From the NCBI RefSeq assembly GCF_020329435.1, contig NZ_JAGKJK010000013.1, positions 160,357 through 224,356 of the forward strand: a stretch of DNA of 64,000 nt, written 5' to 3'. Every line of letters begins with the position of its first letter. Positions within the stretch are counted from its first letter, which is position 1. Both the position numbers and the translations under genes were made by a program. Positions 52,047-60,590 of this stretch are shown here, one piece after another. Under the pieces are notes generated by a model. That model was not told the origin of the DNA, made no database searches, and worked only from the letters and a program-made list of their open reading frames with translations. Source of the DNA: Bradyrhizobium hereditatis (GTDB lineage Bacteria > Pseudomonadota > Alphaproteobacteria > Rhizobiales > Xanthobacteraceae).

Positions 52047-52634
52047 ATGCTTGCGCGTTTGGTTCTGGGGGCCGCCACGGCAGTCGTGATGATCGCTCCC
52101 GCGCTGGCCGGAATGATGACTGCCGACGAGGCACGCAGGTTTGTCAGCGGCAAAGTTTTCGCCTTCACCTGTTTCGACGGCACCCGTGGCGCCGGCCGCA
52201 TCCTCGACGATCTCGGCGCGGCCGGTTCGATCCAGTTCAGCGGCTCCGGCCCGATCCGCCATGTGCGTCTGCCCGGCAATACGCTGCAGATTCGCGGTCA
52301 ATCCGTCTGCGCCTCCATCAAGGGTCTGCCGTTCGAGCCGTGCTTCAATCTCGACAAGCGCGACGACCGCTCGTTCCGTGGCTCGGTCTCGGGCATGGGC
52401 TTCGCCTATTGCGATTTCCGCCACCAGGGCGCTTCGCAGATGCTGATAGCGCGCTCCGTGGCTCGGCCGCGTTCGCTGCATCGTCGGGAGGAGCCACAGC
52501 GCCCGGCTGACGCACGAGCCGAAGTGACGGCGCGGGTCGAGACCCCTGCGGTCGAGAGTGCCAAGCTCGAGCCGGTGAAGGCCGAACCGGCCAAGGCCGA
52601 GGGCGCTTCGGAGCTGCGCCGTTCGACCGATTGA
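52047..52634 (+). CDS. Exported protein of unknown function
   Basis: This 195-residue protein has a Sec signal (MLARLVLGAATAVVMIAPALA). A domain of ~110 residues with four Cys follows (FAFTCFDGTRGAGRI, VCASIKGLPFEPCFN, FAYCDFRH), so disulfides in the periplasm are likely. The C-terminal ~50 residues form a repetitive Lys/Glu/Pro/Ala tail (AKLEPVKAEPAKAEG). I recognise no family name. It stands alone. Confidence 0.82.
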   Translation: MLARLVLGAATAVVMIAPALAGMMTADEARRFVSGKVFAFTCFDGTRGAGRILDDLGAAGSIQFSGSGPIRHVRLPGNTLQIRGQSVCASIKGLPFEPCFNLDKRDDRSFRGSVSGMGFAYCDFRHQGASQMLIARSVARPRSLHRREEPQRPADARAEVTARVETPAVESAKLEPVKAEPAKAEGASELRRSTD

Positions 52635-52804
52635 TCCCGAGCCGCGGCTGCCCGGACGACCAAATCGCCGTCACCCTATCCCTGTCCGTGGGCGCGCACC
52701 CGTAGTCATACGGGCTGGCGCATTCATGTCCTGGTAGCGAATCTCGTCCGAAGTGGTGACCGGCAGAAGAGGCCGGGAGGCGGCCCAACACAACGAGACC
52801 AATC

Positions 52805-53038
52805 ATGCCGCTGTATTTTTTCCGGATCAGCCACGGCCGTTACGCAGGCGCGTCTGATCAGGGGGCCGAATTTGAAAGCCGCGAAGCCGCCTGGGCCGAG
52901 ATGACCAAGGTGTGCGGTAACCTGCTCGGCAGTCTCTCGCGCAGCCTGAAACAGAACGCCGAATGGCAGATGGAGCTTCTGGACGAAGCCAAGCAGCCGG
53001 TATTCAGGATTCGACTGGTCGCCGAATCCATCAGTTGA
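52805..53038 (+). CDS. DUF6894 family small protein
   Basis: This 77-residue protein starts MPLYFFRISHGRYAG, the hallmark of DUF6894, and has EFESREAAWAEMTKVCGNLL and a C-terminal ELLDEAKQPVFRIRLVAE. The family is frequent in Bradyrhizobium and of unknown function. There is no export signal. It stands alone between the exported protein gene and the chemoreceptor gene. Confidence 0.88.
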   Translation: MPLYFFRISHGRYAGASDQGAEFESREAAWAEMTKVCGNLLGSLSRSLKQNAEWQMELLDEAKQPVFRIRLVAESIS

Positions 53039-53219
53039 AAGCTGATTGCTCGCCCAGGGCGTTGCGCCCTGCGTCCTGAGTAATATTACGGACCTCTAAT
53101 TAACGATCGTTTGGAGCCGGGCGCGTACGTTGCCGGATATTCCCGGCGCATCGAAGATTGACGGCAGTTCCTCAGAATTCATGGCGCCAGTCCTTACAAC
53201 AAGCCATGAGGGGCCAGCC

Positions 53220-54908
53220 ATGTCCGCACTTTCCATTCGCGCCAAAGTCATCGCCGTGATCGCATTCATGCTGATCGCGATGTCCGGCATGGGCCTGGTC
53301 GCGATCCGCAGCATGCAGATGATCAACGCCCATACGGTGGAGATCGCCTCGAGCTGGCTGCCGAGCGTCCGCGTCTTGGGCGAGCTGCGCGCCGACATCA
53401 ATCTGTTCCGCGTTGCGCTCCGTGCCCACGTCATGGCGGAAACGGCGGAGGCGAAGGCCGCCAACGACAAGCGATTGGCCGGCATCCTTGAGAGGATCGC
53501 GAAAGATCGCAAGGCTTACGAGCCGTTGATCTCCACGTCCGAGGAGCGCTCGATATACGAGAACTGGGCGCACGCCTGGGACCGATACATTACGGGTGTT
53601 CAGGAAGTTATCGAGCTATCGCGCCAGAGCATCGGCCGCATTCCGCATGAGGCAAGCGAAGCCATCTCCAAGAAGGTTGCCGTCATCGCCGCGGAATCCG
53701 ACAAGTTCCTGGAAAAGGCCATCGATCTGAACAACACGGGCGCGGACAACGCGACCAGGCAGGCAGCGCAAGGCTACAACCTCGCGTTCTGGACAGTGTT
53801 GGGCATCGTGGCTGCCGTCATTATCTGTGGCATCGGCGTCGGGCTCTATCTCGTTCGCGATCTCTCGCGCGGGATTACTGCCATTGTAAAGCCGATGCAG
53901 GCACTCGGAAACGGCGATCTCTCTGCGGAAGTGACGCGCCGCGGTGAGAAGACCGAAATCGGCGCGATGGCTGACGCTTTGCAGGTCTTCAAGGATGCGC
54001 TGATCGCCAAGAAGGCGGCCGATGAGGCTGCGGCCCGCGATGCCGAAGCCAAGATAGAGCGCGGTCGCCGCGTCGACAACATCACGCGGGAATTCGAAGC
54101 CATGATCGGCGAGATCGTCGAAACCGTTTCCTCAGCATCGACCGAGCTCGAGGCTTCCGCTGATACGCTGACCTCGACCGCGGAGCGCGCGCAGGAGCTC
54201 GCCACCACCGTCGCTTCGGCCTCGGAAGAGGCTTCCACCAATGTGCAGTCGGTCGCATCCGCCACAGAGGAGATGGCTTCCTCGGTCACCGAGATCAGCC
54301 GACAGGTACAGGAATCCGCGCAGATGGCGAGCGATGCCGTGGATCAGGCGGCAAGGACCAATGATCGGGTCAGCGAATTGTCCAAGGCCGCCGCGCGGAT
54401 CGGCGATGTGATCGAACTGATCAACACCATCGCCGGCCAGACCAATCTGCTCGCGCTCAATGCAACCATCGAAGCCGCCCGCGCCGGTGAGGCTGGCCGC
54501 GGCTTCGCGGTCGTTGCTTCGGAGGTGAAGGCGCTGGCCGAGCAGACTGCGAAGGCGACCGGCGAGATCGGTCAGCAGATTACCGGCATCCAGGGCGCGA
54601 CAGAGGACTCCGTTGCCGCCATCAAGGAGATTTCAGGCACGATCGAAAAGCTGGCTGAGATTTCCTCGGCGATCGCCGCTGCCGTGGAGCAGCAGGGCGC
54701 GGCCACGCAGGAAATCTCGCGCAACGTGCAGCAGGCCGCAGCGGGAACGCAGATGGTCTCCGCCAACATCACGGACGTACAACGCGGCGCGACGGAGACG
54801 GAGACCGCCTCGTCGCACGTTCTCGCCGCGGCGCAGTTGCTGTCGGGCGACAGCAACCGCCTGAAGGTCGAGGTCGCCAAATTCCTCGAGTCGGTACGCG
54901 CCGCGTAG
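53220..54908 (+). CDS. Methyl-accepting chemotaxis protein
   Basis: This 562-residue chemoreceptor has two membrane segments (VIAVIAFMLIAMSGMGLVAI near the start and TVLGIVAAVIICGIGVGLYL near 200). The periplasmic four-helix-bundle domain between them holds an MCP_signal-type sensor (LPSVRVLGELRADINLFRVA). A HAMP domain follows, then the signalling hairpin with the conserved tip INTIAGQTNLLALNATIEAA and GRGFAVVASEVKALAEQTAK. There is no CheR-binding pentapeptide at the C-terminus. The ligand is unknown. No che genes are nearby. Confidence 0.95.
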   Translation: MSALSIRAKVIAVIAFMLIAMSGMGLVAIRSMQMINAHTVEIASSWLPSVRVLGELRADINLFRVALRAHVMAETAEAKAANDKRLAGILERIAKDRKAYEPLISTSEERSIYENWAHAWDRYITGVQEVIELSRQSIGRIPHEASEAISKKVAVIAAESDKFLEKAIDLNNTGADNATRQAAQGYNLAFWTVLGIVAAVIICGIGVGLYLVRDLSRGITAIVKPMQALGNGDLSAEVTRRGEKTEIGAMADALQVFKDALIAKKAADEAAARDAEAKIERGRRVDNITREFEAMIGEIVETVSSASTELEASADTLTSTAERAQELATTVASASEEASTNVQSVASATEEMASSVTEISRQVQESAQMASDAVDQAARTNDRVSELSKAAARIGDVIELINTIAGQTNLLALNATIEAARAGEAGRGFAVVASEVKALAEQTAKATGEIGQQITGIQGATEDSVAAIKEISGTIEKLAEISSAIAAAVEQQGAATQEISRNVQQAAAGTQMVSANITDVQRGATETETASSHVLAAAQLLSGDSNRLKVEVAKFLESVRAA

Positions 54909-54911
54909 TGC

Positions 54912-57629
54912 TCAACTCCCTGTTGGAGCGGCCGGCGCAACTGGCGCCGCCGCTTGCCTGCGGAACAGGATCCGCTGGTACAGCCAGCCGATCGCCACCA
55001 GCACCAGGCCAAGGCACATGAAGGACAGCGCGCGATAGACGCCTGTCAGCGTCGACATGTCGATCAGGAAGGCCTTCAGGATCGTCAGTGCGATGACGAC
55101 TGCCGAGGCCAGTCGCGCGCGTTGCGAATTGACGAGAATGCCGATGCCGAGCAGCACGACGCCGAACGCGAGATATGCGATCGAGTAGGTATACTGTTCG
55201 GCACCGGTGGTCGGGCCGACGGCAATCGCCGGGCCGTGATAGATTCGCCTGATCTCGAACGTCACATAGGCTAGCGCGAGAACGAGCGCTGCCCCTGCGA
55301 TCGTGTTGGCGTAGGCGACCGGACGGTGGCCAGCCACGGAGTAGGACAATAGCAGCGCGAGCACCGCGGGCAGGGCGTAGCCAAGCAGCAAAAGGTTGAT
55401 GACGACACCGCCGACATCGATCCAGCTGAGCATCGGGTTCTCAAGCAACAGCAGGCCGAACAGTGTCGCGAGTCCGGCAAACGCTGTGAGCAGGATCGCG
55501 CCCGCGTTGTGAATGACGCTGCCGGTGCGGATGCGCAGGCGCTCCAGTCCGATTGCCATGGCAAGCGCGACGCAGACTTGCAATGCCACCTCGGTGAGGC
55601 CGGCGCTCTGGCGATAGACGTCGCCATTGTTGACGGCGTGGCGGATTTCCATGAAGGCCAGCAGCACCGTGAAGAGGATCGCCGCCGATTCAACGGTCCG
55701 CAGCGGCGCATCATCGCCGCCGCGGCGCAGCAGGATGCTGCCCGCCCAGAACGATGCCGCCGGAATGCCATAGCCCCACAACAGCCAGTTGAAGATCGGC
55801 GTGGTGCCGACGGCCTGGCCGACGATGCGCGGCTCGTAGCCGATGCGCAGCACGACGATGCCGGCGAGAACGGCCGCGAGCATGCGCAGGAACGGAATCG
55901 GCCGCTGCGTCGAGATCCAGGCGGTGCCGGCCGACATCAGAGCCAGGGCGATGGTCAGCCAGCCTTTTTCCAGTGCAAAGGTGAGCGCCAGCGCCAGCGC
56001 TGCGAGGGTGCCGGTCGCAAACAGCGCGATTGAAGCCTGCAATCCGGGACGGTCCTCGCGCTTGGAGAGGATCTCGGTCGCGGCGGCATACGCTGCGGCC
56101 AGCACCACTGCGAGAACCGCAAACGGAATAGAGCGATCGAGATGCGCGATGCGAGCGTAGAGCGCGACGAGAAGCGCCAGCGGCGTAAAGGCCGCCGCAG
56201 CCGACCAGATCACCGGTATGACTGCTCCCGCGGAGCGACCTTGCGCGAGGAATCCCGCCACGCCAAAGCCTGCGGCGAAGATCGCGGCTGCTATCAGGTG
56301 CAGCGACACCGATCCATCCGTGGCGCTCGGTCCTATGCCCTGCAACGGACCGCCGGGCAGCACCAGCATATCGGGATTGGCGCGAATGGCCCATTCGGCG
56401 AACACGACAAAGACCAGTGCTGCGGCGGCGCCGACAGCGCCGGCTGCGGCATCGCTGCGCCAGGCGACGACAATGCTGCCGGCCACCAGCAAGCCGAACA
56501 CGATCATGGCCGTATCGGCATGAAAACTGTTCAGCACGATCAACATCGCGCCGAGCAGATAGGCCGCCAGCGAGCCGGATGAGATCGGCTCGACCTGGCC
56601 TTCATCCGCGGGCGGGCCGAACATGAAGCCGCATACCACGAGCAGCGCGGCGAGAACGAAACCGGCGAGCACGTGGAACGCATGCGGGCCGACCATCGAG
56701 GGGCCGCATTGCAGGCAGGGGAAGGTCCACAGCAGCGCGAATACGATCGTCGTGACCGCGAGCCAGCGCCACAGCCGGACGCGCGCCAGGCCAAAGGCCG
56801 CCGCGGTGACGATCGCGAGATAGATGTAGAGCGCCCAGAAATCCGGCTTGCCGGACGAGACCAGAATGGGCGTGACGAAGGCGCCAACTACGCCGAGGCC
56901 GGCGAGCGCCGGGCCGTGCAGCAGCGCCGCGGCCAGCGTGCCCATCGCGACCAGACCGAGCAGGACGAACGCGGTCGCAGGCACCAGGAAGTCGTAGAGC
57001 GCATAGGCGGCATACACCGTGGCAAACGCCACTGCCGTGCCTGCAGCGGTCAGGATGGCCGGGATATTGGCGATCGGCAGCGCGGCGATGGAAGACACGC
57101 TCTCCTTGCGACGCGTCCATTCGCCGGCCAGCAGCAGGGCCAGCGCGAACAGGCCGCCGAGCATGGTGCGCACGCCGGGGCCAAGCAGGCCGGCCTCGAT
57201 CGAATAGCGCACCATGAAGAAGCCGCCGAGCGCGAGCGTCAGCCCGCCGATCCACACCACCCAGCGAGTGCCGACGGTTTCCTCGAATCCGCGATCGGGC
57301 TGCGGCGGGAGCGGGGGCGGTGGTGCCGCCCCGCCTGGGGCAGCCTGAGCCTGGGGATCGCTGAGCGGAACGGGCGCGATGGATTCGACCTCGGGAAGGA
57401 TGGGCGGTGGTGTTGGAGTGGCCCCGGTCTGAGCCGGCGGCAGGCTCTGCTCAAATGCTTCAAACGGCGTGAGCGGCGGCGGCATGGGCGCAGCGGCGGC
57501 CCCCGGCGCGGCCTGTATCGCCTCCAGGCGCTGGCGCAATTCCGCCACCTGGTTCATGGCCTTTCGCGCGAAAATCAGGGCCATGATTGCGATTACGAGC
57601 GCGAAGAAAACGAAGGGGTCGTCGAACAT
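54912..57629 (-). CDS. DUF2339 large polytopic membrane protein
   Basis: This 905-residue protein has an N-terminal segment (FVFFALVIAIMALIFARKAM), a coiled coil (QVAELRQRLEAIQ), a Pro-rich linker, then ~25 hydrophobic segments to the end. TRWVVWIGGLTLALGGFFMV and YSIEAGLLGPGVRTMLGGLF are the DUF2339 signature. Function is unknown. GGAGG precedes the ATG at 57629. It ends 3 bases from the end of the chemoreceptor gene on the other strand. Confidence 0.92.
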   Translation of the reverse strand: MFDDPFVFFALVIAIMALIFARKAMNQVAELRQRLEAIQAAPGAAAAPMPPPLTPFEAFEQSLPPAQTGATPTPPPILPEVESIAPVPLSDPQAQAAPGGAAPPPPLPPQPDRGFEETVGTRWVVWIGGLTLALGGFFMVRYSIEAGLLGPGVRTMLGGLFALALLLAGEWTRRKESVSSIAALPIANIPAILTAAGTAVAFATVYAAYALYDFLVPATAFVLLGLVAMGTLAAALLHGPALAGLGVVGAFVTPILVSSGKPDFWALYIYLAIVTAAAFGLARVRLWRWLAVTTIVFALLWTFPCLQCGPSMVGPHAFHVLAGFVLAALLVVCGFMFGPPADEGQVEPISSGSLAAYLLGAMLIVLNSFHADTAMIVFGLLVAGSIVVAWRSDAAAGAVGAAAALVFVVFAEWAIRANPDMLVLPGGPLQGIGPSATDGSVSLHLIAAAIFAAGFGVAGFLAQGRSAGAVIPVIWSAAAAFTPLALLVALYARIAHLDRSIPFAVLAVVLAAAYAAATEILSKREDRPGLQASIALFATGTLAALALALTFALEKGWLTIALALMSAGTAWISTQRPIPFLRMLAAVLAGIVVLRIGYEPRIVGQAVGTTPIFNWLLWGYGIPAASFWAGSILLRRGGDDAPLRTVESAAILFTVLLAFMEIRHAVNNGDVYRQSAGLTEVALQVCVALAMAIGLERLRIRTGSVIHNAGAILLTAFAGLATLFGLLLLENPMLSWIDVGGVVINLLLLGYALPAVLALLLSYSVAGHRPVAYANTIAGAALVLALAYVTFEIRRIYHGPAIAVGPTTGAEQYTYSIAYLAFGVVLLGIGILVNSQRARLASAVVIALTILKAFLIDMSTLTGVYRALSFMCLGLVLVAIGWLYQRILFRRQAAAPVAPAAPTGS

Positions 57630-57729
57630 CAGGCCTCCGGGCGGGCGCGTCAGGGCGTTAACCGGCCACGTCCGCAGCCCGGTTGCAATCCTGTGTGCGC
57701 CGTTATCAGCTAAAAGTTCAAATTCGACG

Positions 57730-58236
57730 CTAGTCCAGATCGAGCTGGAACGGCCGGCCTTCGACCATCATGCTGCCCGGGCCCATCTCATCCAGCGCGC
57801 GCAGCATCCGCCCCTCGCGCCGCAGCGCCTTGTCGGCGAGGCTGACGATCAGCCGGTTGGGGGAGGCGATCGGCGAGCGGGCGCGAATCTGCCGGGCGAT
57901 CTCGATCTCGTCGCGATGCGGATTGAGCGCGCAGGCCGCGGCAAAGGCGCTCGCCGTCGAGCGGCTGATGCCGGCATAGCAGTGCACCACCATCGGCGCG
58001 CTGCGGTCCCAGCTCCGAACGAAATCCAGCACCCTTTCGATATGATGATCCGCCGGTGCAACAAAGCCGTCCATGTGCTCGGTAATGTCGTCCATCGATA
58101 CTTTCAGGTGGTTGGCTTCAAGCACCGAAGCCGGACGCAGCACCTGATCGACGTTGGCCATCACGGTCAGAATGTGGCTGGCGCCGGTGGCTCGCACGGT
58201 CTCGGGAAGTGCGGCAAGCGAACAGACGTGAAGCAT
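57730..58236 (-). CDS. Tyrosine/dual-specificity phosphatase-like protein
   Basis: This 168-residue protein has the P-loop C-X5-R with Cys86 and Arg92 (MVVHCYAGISRSTASAFA), characteristic of Cys-based protein phosphatases. The general acid Asp may be in SMDDITEHMDG. The shape is of the small dual-specificity type, and the substrate is unknown. The start is the ATG at 58236 (MLHVCSLAALPETV) with AAGGAT upstream. It follows the HD hydrolase gene on the same strand with 87 bases between. Confidence 0.88.
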   Translation of the reverse strand: MLHVCSLAALPETVRATGASHILTVMANVDQVLRPASVLEANHLKVSMDDITEHMDGFVAPADHHIERVLDFVRSWDRSAPMVVHCYAGISRSTASAFAAACALNPHRDEIEIARQIRARSPIASPNRLIVSLADKALRREGRMLRALDEMGPGSMMVEGRPFQLDLD

Positions 58237-58323
58237 GACAATCCTTCGAAGCGTTCCCTGGCAAGCTTTTGTCGCGATTATAGCCCGCTGACAGAGCGGT
58301 GAAAGCAGGTTTGGGACGGGCAA

Positions 58324-58935
58324 TCAACCGAGTAGCAGGTTGAATCGCGCCAAATACTGCTTCTCGGCCCGGGCTGCGGTCCAAGGCGTCAGATAATCGC
58401 GCACGGTGGATTCCGGCAGGCCGGGGTCCCTGCCGAACAGGCGCTTTGCCTCGCTTTCCGAAAATCCGGCCAGAAGGGTGGCTTCGAGATAGGCGGCGCC
58501 ACGATCGGCCGCCTTGATGGCCTTGGTGACCTCGTCAGCCAGAACCGCCGGCAGGCCGAAGCGAACATGGATCGCGGCGAGCAGGCGTTTTTCCACGACC
58601 TTGTAGTCGCCGCCGAGCACAGCCTTGAACGGTGAGATCATGTCGCCGATGACATACTCCGGCGCGTCGTGCAGCAGCGCAGCGAGCCGGAAGTGATTGT
58701 CGACTCGAGGCATCTGCTCGCGCATCACGGTTTCCACCAGCAGCGTGTGCTGCGCCACCGAGAAAATATGTGCGCCGCTGGTCTGTCCGTTCCAGCGTGC
58801 GACGCGCGCCAGGCCATGGGCGATGTCAACGATCTCGATATCGAGCGGGGAGGGGTCCAGCAGATCGAGCCGCCGCCCCGACAGCATCCGCTGCCAGGCG
58901 CGGGTCGTGATGCTCGACGGCTTTCGCTGCGTCAT
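58324..58935 (-). CDS. HD-domain hydrolase (YfbR-like)
   Basis: This 203-residue HD protein has metal ligands in SVAQHTLLVE (His63), LAALLHDAPEYVIGDMISPF (His89, Asp90) and a later AADRGAAYLEAT. The pattern of HD, then DAPE and GD, resembles the YfbR/5'-deoxynucleotidase group, so removal of phosphate from nucleotides is plausible. The start ATG overlaps the stop of tag (ATGA at 58932-58935), so the two are coupled. Confidence 0.88.
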   Translation of the reverse strand: MTQRKPSSITTRAWQRMLSGRRLDLLDPSPLDIEIVDIAHGLARVARWNGQTSGAHIFSVAQHTLLVETVMREQMPRVDNHFRLAALLHDAPEYVIGDMISPFKAVLGGDYKVVEKRLLAAIHVRFGLPAVLADEVTKAIKAADRGAAYLEATLLAGFSESEAKRLFGRDPGLPESTVRDYLTPWTAARAEKQYLARFNLLLG

Positions 58936-59561
58936 TTGGCCTTGAGGCGGGGCTTGCGAAGTTTGCCGCTGCAGCTCTCGTGGCAGAAGCACGTGACCAG
59001 ATGGTCGTTGACCATGCCGGTCGCCTGCATGAAGGCATAGACGATGGTCGGTCCGACAAATTTGAAGCCGCGTGCGCCGAGCTCCTTTGAAATCTTGACC
59101 GAGACCGGCGTCGAGGCCGGCACGCTGGCCGTAGTCTTGAACTGATTTACGATCGGCTTGCCGTCGACGAAGTCCCACAGGAATTTTGAGAAGCCCGCGC
59201 CCTCTTCCATGATCTTCAGATAGGCCTTGGCGCTACTGACGGCGCCCTCGATCTTGGCGCGGTTGCGCACGATGCCGGCGTCGTTCATCAGCGCGTGGAC
59301 CTTCTTGTCGCTGTAGCGCGCGATCTTTTCCGGTTGGAAATCGTCGAAGGCTTTGCGGAAGTTGTCGCGCTTGCGCAGGATCGTGATCCACGACAGCCCT
59401 GCCTGAAAGCCATCGAGGATCAGCTTTTCATAAAGCGCCCGATCGTCATATTCGGGCACGCCCCATTCGGTGTCGTGATAGGCGAGGTAAAGCGGATCTT
59501 CGCCGGGCCAGGGGCACCGCGTCTTGCCGTCGGCGTGCAGTCGCGCGGCAGATTTACTCAT
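58932..59561 (-). CDS. tag: DNA-3-methyladenine glycosylase I
   Basis: Tag removes 3-methyladenine from DNA. The 209-residue protein shows CPWPGEDPLYLAYHDTEWGV with Cys16 and His29, two of the zinc ligands, then LILDGFQAGLSWITILRKRD and the C-terminal MVNDHLVTCFCHESC with the other two. Length is normal. It is followed by the overlapping HD hydrolase gene and preceded by ygfZ, 10 bases away, so all three may form one transcript. Confidence 0.96.
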   Translation of the reverse strand: MSKSAARLHADGKTRCPWPGEDPLYLAYHDTEWGVPEYDDRALYEKLILDGFQAGLSWITILRKRDNFRKAFDDFQPEKIARYSDKKVHALMNDAGIVRNRAKIEGAVSSAKAYLKIMEEGAGFSKFLWDFVDGKPIVNQFKTTASVPASTPVSVKISKELGARGFKFVGPTIVYAFMQATGMVNDHLVTCFCHESCSGKLRKPRLKAK

Positions 59562-59571
59562 AGGACATTGC

Positions 59572-60453
59572 TCATGCGACGGTCTGCTTCGGTGGGAGGC
59601 GAACGTCGTTCGGATCGGTCAGGCGGATCGCAAGGCCACCGGCCGTCAATGATAGTCCGGCATCAAGCGCATCGGCAACGCGGTCGATCCGAACCAGCGC
59701 GAGGCCATGGCCGCCGGCGGTCGATCCCATGGTGCCGACCTGCTTGTCGCCGGCCAGAACGGCAACGCCGGTTTCGGGCGAAAAGTCTTCGAGCGTGACG
59801 CGCACGATCCGCGTGCGCGCGGTGCCGCGATGCTGCATCCGCGACACCACCTCCTGGCCGACATAGCAGCCTTTGTCGAAATCGACGCCGTGCAGGCGAT
59901 CCATATTGGTCTCGTGCGGAAAGGCGTCGCTGTACATGAAATCGAGCCCGCCGCGCGGCACACCCAGCGCGATGCGATGGGCCTCATAGGCATCGCTGCC
60001 AACGAGGTCGGCGCCGATCAGGTCGGCCACCTTCTGCTTGAGCTCTTCGGGCACGAGAATACGCCAGCCCAAAGTTTCATGCCGCGGATCGGCAAACGCC
60101 AGATCGGGCTTCGTCGCGGGCTCGCCGTCCCATGCCGCCAGCACGCCCATGCCGTCTGAGATATTCTCCACCGCGACCTTGGCGCGCAGCTTGTAGAAAC
60201 CGAGCTTATCGGCAAGGTTCTGCGCCAGCGCGCGGGGCGCGTCGATCAGGAAGCCGCCGCCATGGCCGGCCGGAGCTTCGGTGATGAGGAAGTCGGTCGT
60301 GATCTTGCCCTGCGGCGTGAGCAGCGCGCCAAACCGGCCAAGTCCGGGCTGCAGCAGCGTGACGTCTGTGGTGACGAGGCCGTTGAGGAAGTTGCGGGCA
60401 TCCTCGCCCGTGACCTTCACCACGCCCCTATCAGGAAGAAACGCTGCTTTCAT
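59572..60453 (-). CDS. ygfZ: Folate-binding protein YgfZ
   Basis: YgfZ is a tetrahydrofolate-dependent factor for iron-sulfur cluster enzymes. The 293-residue protein has LTGEDARNFLNGLVTTDV-like text at the start (VTGEDARNFLNGLVTTD) and the diagnostic motif K-G-C-Y-x-G-Q-E in DFDKGCYVGQEVVSRMQHRG. Length is normal. It is divergent from the dihydroorotase gene and lies just upstream of tag. Confidence 0.95.
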   Translation of the reverse strand: MKAAFLPDRGVVKVTGEDARNFLNGLVTTDVTLLQPGLGRFGALLTPQGKITTDFLITEAPAGHGGGFLIDAPRALAQNLADKLGFYKLRAKVAVENISDGMGVLAAWDGEPATKPDLAFADPRHETLGWRILVPEELKQKVADLIGADLVGSDAYEAHRIALGVPRGGLDFMYSDAFPHETNMDRLHGVDFDKGCYVGQEVVSRMQHRGTARTRIVRVTLEDFSPETGVAVLAGDKQVGTMGSTAGGHGLALVRIDRVADALDAGLSLTAGGLAIRLTDPNDVRLPPKQTVA

Positions 60454-60590
60454 AAGCTAAATCGGCCTCTTTTGACGTTGTTTTCAAGTTCCTGGGAAAA
60501 CGCAGGTGACGGATATCCCATGCGAAGTTAAGGCGCTAAGGTGCCGCCAACAAGGCCTGTGCGTAAGCCTAAAGCAGGCGTCGAGGACCG

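Noticed and set aside
53846..54289. 147-codon minus-strand frame rich in Ser/Ala/Val
   Set aside because: It is antisense to the chemoreceptor signalling domain; the repetitive composition mirrors the heptad pattern of the real gene.
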